DNA from: RGIG3009 sp045596745
Lineage (GTDB): Bacteria > Bacillota > Clostridia > Oscillospirales > Acutalibacteraceae
DNA length: 17,547 bases
Direction of reading: 5' to 3'
Assembly: GCA_045596745.1 (NCBI GenBank)
Contig: JAZODA010000084.1
Span: 1-17,547, forward strand
The notes under the pieces were generated by a model. It ran no database searches. It worked only from the letters and a program-made list of their open reading frames with translations, and had not been told where the DNA came from. Each line of letters starts with the position of its first letter. The first letter of the stretch is position 1. Both the position numbers and the translations under genes were made by a program. Of the stretch, positions 13,991-17,547 are shown piece after piece.

Positions 13991-15333
13991 TATTCTTCTG
14001 TTCTCAGTGCGCCATACCGTCGCGCATATCGCAAAAACACCAGTGTCATCACCGTACACAACACTTCCGATGTGAATCCCGCCAACCAGATACCGTCCAA
14101 GCCCAGCCATATCGGCAGCAGATACAACGCCGACAACTGGAAAATCAGCGTACGGGAGAACGACAGCAGCGCCGACACAAGACCGTTGTTCAAGGCGGTG
14201 AAATACGCCGAACCGAAAATGTTGACACCCACAAGCAAAAAGCTCAGCGAACACAAACGGAACGCTCGCAACGTAATCTCGTACAATTCTTTGTCGTACC
14301 CGACAAACACGCCACTCAAGAACGGAGACAGCAGTTGCGCCGTCACCACAAGCACCAGACCGACACCCACAAGGAGCGTCATACTTTTGTGCAGCAGGCT
14401 TCGCAATTCCGCGCGGTTTCCCGCGCCGAAGTGAAAGCTGACAGGCGGCGCCGAGCCGACCGAATAGCCGATAAAGACCGAGATGAAAATAAAGTTGACA
14501 TACATCACCACGCCATACGCCGCAATGCCGTTTTCGCCCGCGAAGCGAAGCAACTGCACGTTGTACAGCATCGACACCAGCGACATCGACAGGTTGTTCA
14601 TCAGCTCCGAAGAACCGTTGGTGCAAACGCGAAGCAATGCATTGCCATCCACCTTGAAACGGCAAAGATGCAACAGACTGCCGTTACGCCGCGAAAAATA
14701 AAGCAGCGGCAAAATACCGCCCGTCACCTGGCTGATGGCTGTTGCAAACGCCGCACCGACCAAGCCCCACTCGAATATCGCAACGAACAGCGCATCCAGC
14801 ACGATGTTCATCACGCCCGCCATCACGGTAAACAGAAGTCCGAGTCGCGGCTTTCCGGCGGTCACAAAAAAGCTTTGAAATTCATTTTGCAGCACAAAAG
14901 CAGGCAACGAAATGAGCAAAATACGCCCATAGGTCACACAACACTCCAGCATTTCGCCCTGAGCGCCGAGCAACGCCGCAATAGGTCGGAGGAAAATCAA
15001 TCCGAGAACCGAAAGCACCGCTGCGCCGACAAAGGACACGGCAAGCAACATGGAAAACAGGCGATTGGCGCGGTCGTTATCCCCCTCGCCCAGTGTCTTT
15101 CCGATAAGGGCGCTTCCGCCGCTACCGACCATAAAGCCGATGGCAGACAGCACCATCAGGAACGGGAAAATCAGGTTCACCGCCGCAAACGGTGTCTTAC
15201 CTGCGAAGTTCGACACAAAGATGCCGTCAACCACGCCGTAGATTGACACAAAAATCATCATAACAACCGACGGCACGGTAAAGCGTACCAGACGCTTGTA
15301 TGTAAAATGTCCGCCAAGCGGTCCTTCCTGCAT
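13990..15333 (-). CDS. MATE family efflux transporter
   Basis: A 447-residue membrane protein with about 12 hydrophobic segments in two similar halves, the layout of multidrug and toxin extrusion antiporters that expel organic cations using Na+ or H+. Typical marks are F-T-V-P-S-V (18-23), V-D-G-I-F-V-S (35-41), G-S-G-G-S-A-L-I-G (70-78) with L-G-E-G (81-84) next to it, and a second-half G-Y-S-V-G-S-A-P-P. It resembles the MepA/NorM-like group common in clostridia. AAAGGGG lies 8 nt before the ATG. The gene is monocistronic with its own promoter. Substrate is unknown. Confidence 0.9.
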   Translation of the reverse strand: MQEGPLGGHFTYKRLVRFTVPSVVMMIFVSIYGVVDGIFVSNFAGKTPFAAVNLIFPFLMVLSAIGFMVGSGGSALIGKTLGEGDNDRANRLFSMLLAVSFVGAAVLSVLGLIFLRPIAALLGAQGEMLECCVTYGRILLISLPAFVLQNEFQSFFVTAGKPRLGLLFTVMAGVMNIVLDALFVAIFEWGLVGAAFATAISQVTGGILPLLYFSRRNGSLLHLCRFKVDGNALLRVCTNGSSELMNNLSMSLVSMLYNVQLLRFAGENGIAAYGVVMYVNFIFISVFIGYSVGSAPPVSFHFGAGNRAELRSLLHKSMTLLVGVGLVLVVTAQLLSPFLSGVFVGYDKELYEITLRAFRLCSLSFLLVGVNIFGSAYFTALNNGLVSALLSFSRTLIFQLSALYLLPIWLGLDGIWLAGFTSEVLCTVMTLVFLRYARRYGALRTEE

Positions 15334-15364
15334 ATCCGCTACCCCTTTCCGAGCAATCCCATTA

Positions 15365-15393
15365 GTTATACCACATCGCTATGCGAAAAACAA
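15365..15393 (-). promoter_or_regulatory. Promoter of the MATE gene
   Basis: On the minus strand TTGTTT (15388-15393), a 17-bp spacer and TATAAC (15365-15370) with an extended TGG. The leader is about 25 nt. Confidence 0.65.
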
Positions 15394-15401
15394 GCCTTAC
15401 G

Positions 15402-15442
15402 GCAAAAGAAAAAGCATCCGCTCGCAATTTGCGCGCGGATGC
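15402..15442 (-). terminator. Intrinsic terminator of purC
   Basis: GCATCCGC (15414-15421) pairs with GCGGATGC (15435-15442), and CGCA/TGCG extends the stem inward past one mismatch. On the minus strand TTTTTCTTTT follows. It ends just before the MATE promoter. Confidence 0.8.
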
Positions 15443-15463
15443 CGAAAAGCCAACAGTGACGGA

Positions 15464-16153
15464 TTACAGACCCATCTTTTTGATGAGCATTCTGGAGCAA
15501 TCCAGCTGGTTCGGGATGTTGCCCTCCTCGTCACGGACACGCCAGATATCGGGCGTAATCTCGTCGGCGACATACATCTTGCCGTTCTCGTCGTAACCGA
15601 TTTCAATTTTGAAATCGATGAGCGTGAGGTTCAGCGAAGCCAGTTCCTTCTTCAGAACCTCGCCGACGCGCAGAACGATGCTCTGAGCCTCGTCGTACTG
15701 ACCCTCTTTGAGCAGGCCCTTCATCAGGCAGATGCGCTCGCTGATGAGCGGATCGCCCTGGATATCGTCTTTGAGCGTCACTTCCGCATACGGAGGATCG
15801 AACACAATGCCCTCCTCCAGCGTGAAGCGGCGGCACATGCTACCGGCGGTGAAATAGCGCAGCACGAACTCGAGCTTCGGCACGGTGAGGTTGCGCACCT
15901 GCATCAGGCCCTTATCGATATCTGCAGCAATATAGTGCGTGGGAATGCCGTTCTTTTCCATCAGTTCGAAGAAATACTTCGAAATCGCCAGACCGATTTT
16001 ACCCTTGCCCTCCACGCTGCCGCCGACGGTGTTGGAGCCGGGATCGAACACGCCGTTCTCGCCCGTCATACTGTCTTTGAACAGAAGGCTGACAATATTG
16101 GTCTCTTCATCCAAAAGGACATCTTTCGTTTTGCCCGTGTACAGAGTTTTCAT
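15464..16153 (-). CDS. purC: SAICAR synthetase (phosphoribosylaminoimidazole-succinocarboxamide synthase)
   Basis: A 229-residue cytosolic enzyme of de novo purine synthesis that joins CAIR and aspartate using ATP. The ATP site begins with Y-T-G-K-T-K (5-10) and L-L-F-K-D (23-27). The CAIR-binding P-K-L-E-F-V-L-R-Y-F-T-A-G-S lies at 92-105. L-I-D-F-K-I-E-I-G (178-186) and A-D-E-I-T-P-D (196-202) are the catalytic and Mg-binding C-terminal motifs. The segment after F-K-D reads S-M-T-G-E-N-G, where the usual form is D-x-T-A-x-N-G, so this loop is somewhat divergent, as in short clostridial forms. AAGGAG (16162-16167) with 8 nt spacing supports the ATG. It stands alone, outside any purine operon in this window. 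Confidence 0.9.
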   Translation of the reverse strand: MKTLYTGKTKDVLLDEETNIVSLLFKDSMTGENGVFDPGSNTVGGSVEGKGKIGLAISKYFFELMEKNGIPTHYIAADIDKGLMQVRNLTVPKLEFVLRYFTAGSMCRRFTLEEGIVFDPPYAEVTLKDDIQGDPLISERICLMKGLLKEGQYDEAQSIVLRVGEVLKKELASLNLTLIDFKIEIGYDENGKMYVADEITPDIWRVRDEEGNIPNQLDCSRMLIKKMGL

Positions 16154-16216
16154 TTACAGGACTCCTTCGTTTAATTTCCCAGCATTCACACAAGTTGCTT
16201 CATACTGACGTAAGTA

Positions 16217-16245
16217 ATTATAAAATATTTTTTTCCGCATTTCAA
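16217..16245 (-). promoter_or_regulatory. Strong promoter of purC
   Basis: On the minus strand TTGAAA (16240-16245), a 17-bp spacer and a perfect TATAAT (16217-16222). The leader of about 55 nt holds no clear hairpin or purine riboswitch. Confidence 0.8.
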
Positions 16246-16251
16246 GAAAAA

Positions 16252-16293
16252 ATTAACGCCGAACCGCAATTTTTTTGCAGGTTCGGCGTTAAT
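16252..16293 (-). terminator. Intrinsic terminator of the PHP-like gene
   Basis: A 14-bp perfect stem pairs 16252-16265 with 16280-16293. On the minus strand a TTTTTT tract follows directly and merges into the purC -35 region. The stem begins 6 bp after the stop codon of the PHP-like gene. Confidence 0.88.
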
Positions 16294-16299
16294 ATCGTC

Positions 16300-17547
16300 T
16301 TATTTCAGGTAGAACGGCGTGGAATTGCAAATCCAGCGGTCGGTAAGGCCCTGAATCTCCACACGGACAAACTTATCCAGCGGCAGCCCCTTAAGCGGGA
16401 TTTCCATATCGATGGAGGGCGCGTCAATGTCCTCGAGGGAGTAGATAACGTCCGCGCCCGAGTAGACATACAGCTTGGTGATGTTGTGACGCATCGCCTT
16501 CGCCGACACCGAAAGTACCGCATTTTCCGCCTCTTCACAGGTCAGCTCTTCGCCGGGCAGATAGCCACCGAGCGTGATATCTGCCTCGTCAAAGCCGGCG
16601 GCGGCAATCGTGTAGCCGGCGCGGATAGCGTTGCAGACGCTGTCGCGCGTCGGCACTTCGCCCTTGAGATACAGGAAGTTGACGGCGGGGTCGTCCAGAA
16701 TGCGGCGTACACCGAACAGGTCCACCGAGTTAATCAGCGTTTTGCGACCACCGGCGAGCCAATACGCCTCAATCGGCGTGCCGGAAAGCGGTGCCATCGG
16801 CTCGCGGTCCACCGCGTCGAAATCATAGTCGTGCCAGTAATCGAAGCGCGGATGGGTCGCGCAGATGACGCCGTTGTGCTTGTGAACGTAATCGATGGCC
16901 TCTTTCAGGTACGCATCCACCTCGTCATCCGAGAAACGACTGCAGGTAAAGTCCGTCGTGTAGCCGTCGGCATCGATGCCGATTGCCAGCGCGTGATACG
17001 CGTTGTGGCTGAACGCATCGTACTTGTCGTTCCAGTTGAAAGGATGGTACTCCTGGCCGTCGAGGAACAGCACCTTGTTGTCGGAATATTTGGAGGTGTC
17101 CAACTTGCCGTTGTACGGTGCGTTGTCCTTGATTGCCAGCGTGCAGATGTCGTAATCCATATACCGCATCAGCGCGTTGATGGTGCCGGGTGCGGCGTCA
17201 CAGCCATACCAATCCAGCGAATGCATATGGGTGGTCATCTTGTAGTTGCGCTTAATCGGCAACGTTTTTTCGGCGGCGGGCATCTCCTCCGACTCGCCGT
17301 TCTTAAACCGCTCAAAATACGCGAGCAGGTTCTTGACATACTTTCTCCAGAACGCAAAGCAGCGCTCCGCTTCGGGCGTCTGCACTTCGGGGAACAAAAT
17401 CTGGTTCATAAAATACATACCCTTGCCGTGGCGAGCGCGCATAATCAGTGCACCGTCACGCACCGTCGGGTCCATAAACGAACCGATAACATCCCACTTC
17501 TCGTTAGGCAGATAGCAGGACAGCGCCGCCGGGCGGACGCGGTCCGG
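16300..17547 (-). CDS. PHP-like domain protein with an N-terminal extra domain, 5' end cut by window edge
   Basis: The frame is open to the right edge; the ATG at 17475 has no ribosome binding site, and 24 coherent codons precede it, so the start lies outside. Counting from that Met, the first ~55 residues (with G-A-L-I-M-R-A-R-H-G-K-G) look like the tail of a class I amidotransferase-like fold, as found at the end of some glycosidase-associated proteins. From residue 75 a PHP-like region follows: H83-M-H85, D117-N, E142, H157, H161 and T-H208-P-R. The usual T-D-H motif is I-K-D-N, and the final D-x-H appears lost (only D252 remains). The last ~110 residues are a beta-rich domain. This may be a degenerate or altered phosphoesterase. 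Function is unknown. It is followed by a strong terminator and so ends its transcript. Confidence 0.65.
   Translation of the reverse strand, partial: PDRVRPAALSCYLPNEKWDVIGSFMDPTVRDGALIMRARHGKGMYFMNQILFPEVQTPEAERCFAFWRKYVKNLLAYFERFKNGESEEMPAAEKTLPIKRNYKMTTHMHSLDWYGCDAAPGTINALMRYMDYDICTLAIKDNAPYNGKLDTSKYSDNKVLFLDGQEYHPFNWNDKYDAFSHNAYHALAIGIDADGYTTDFTCSRFSDDEVDAYLKEAIDYVHKHNGVICATHPRFDYWHDYDFDAVDREPMAPLSGTPIEAYWLAGGRKTLINSVDLFGVRRILDDPAVNFLYLKGEVPTRDSVCNAIRAGYTIAAAGFDEADITLGGYLPGEELTCEEAENAVLSVSAKAMRHNITKLYVYSGADVIYSLEDIDAPSIDMEIPLKGLPLDKFVRVEIQGLTDRWICNSTPFYLK

Noticed and set aside
12908..14665. A 585-codon open frame on the minus strand opposite the PHP gene and in another frame of the MATE gene
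   Set aside because: It runs through the terminator at 13953-13990 and overlaps two well-supported genes, with no domain signal of its own.
16168..16200. Two tiny in-frame ORFs in the purC leader (M-K-Q-L-V-stop, then M-L-G-N-stop)
   Set aside because: Neither has a ribosome binding site, and no hairpin or terminator in the leader would give them a regulatory target.

Overview
The window looks like chromosomal DNA of a Gram-positive Clostridia-type anaerobe, probably an Oscillospiraceae/Ruminococcaceae relative. The reasons are moderately GC-rich coding sequence, strong AAGGAG/GGAGG ribosome binding sites, TTG-N17-TGG-TATAMT promoters, U-tract hairpin terminators shared by convergent genes, and protein families common in gut clostridia. 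The taxonomic call is inference. I saw no tRNA, rRNA, CRISPR array, IS transposase or phage gene. Coding density is high and no gene-free stretch exceeds about 200 bases.

Layout. (1) 1-540: the 3' end of a DUF998-like membrane protein with lower GC and different codon use, then a repeat-rich gap and a bidirectional terminator. (2) 557-1240, minus strand: a GNAT acetyltransferase behind its own promoter and a roughly 120-nt leader with a terminator, an overlapping antiterminator and a three-codon upstream ORF. (3) 1281-1914, minus strand: an XRE-type HTH protein fused to a desulfoferrodoxin-like module that keeps every predicted iron ligand. (4) 1970-4917, plus strand: a three-gene operon of an AAC(3)-type N-acetyltransferase, a metal-dependent amidohydrolase and a Gfo/Idh/MocA dehydrogenase. 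(5) 4919-8732, minus strand: MFS transporter, cytoplasmic GH2 glycosidase and ComF, tightly coupled. (6) 8734-11854, minus strand: a 1004-residue MacB-like ABC ATPase-permease fusion. (7) 11916-13990, plus strand: cysteine synthase and a PHP phosphoesterase. (8) 13990-15393, minus strand: a MATE exporter. (9) 15402-16245, minus strand: purC. (10) 16252 to the window end, minus strand: a PHP-like protein truncated by the window edge.

How the genes fit together. The MFS/GH2 pair reads as uptake and intracellular hydrolysis of a glycoside. The AAC(3)/amidohydrolase/dehydrogenase operon looks like a small-molecule modification or catabolic cassette, perhaps for an amino sugar or aminocyclitol. 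The HTH-desulfoferrodoxin protein is probably a redox- or metal-sensing regulator, divergent from that operon and upstream of the GNAT gene. CysK and PurC are core metabolism. The two most interesting objects are the attenuator-type leader of the GNAT gene (1121-1240) and the HTH-desulfoferrodoxin fusion. The rest looks like ordinary accessory and core genes.
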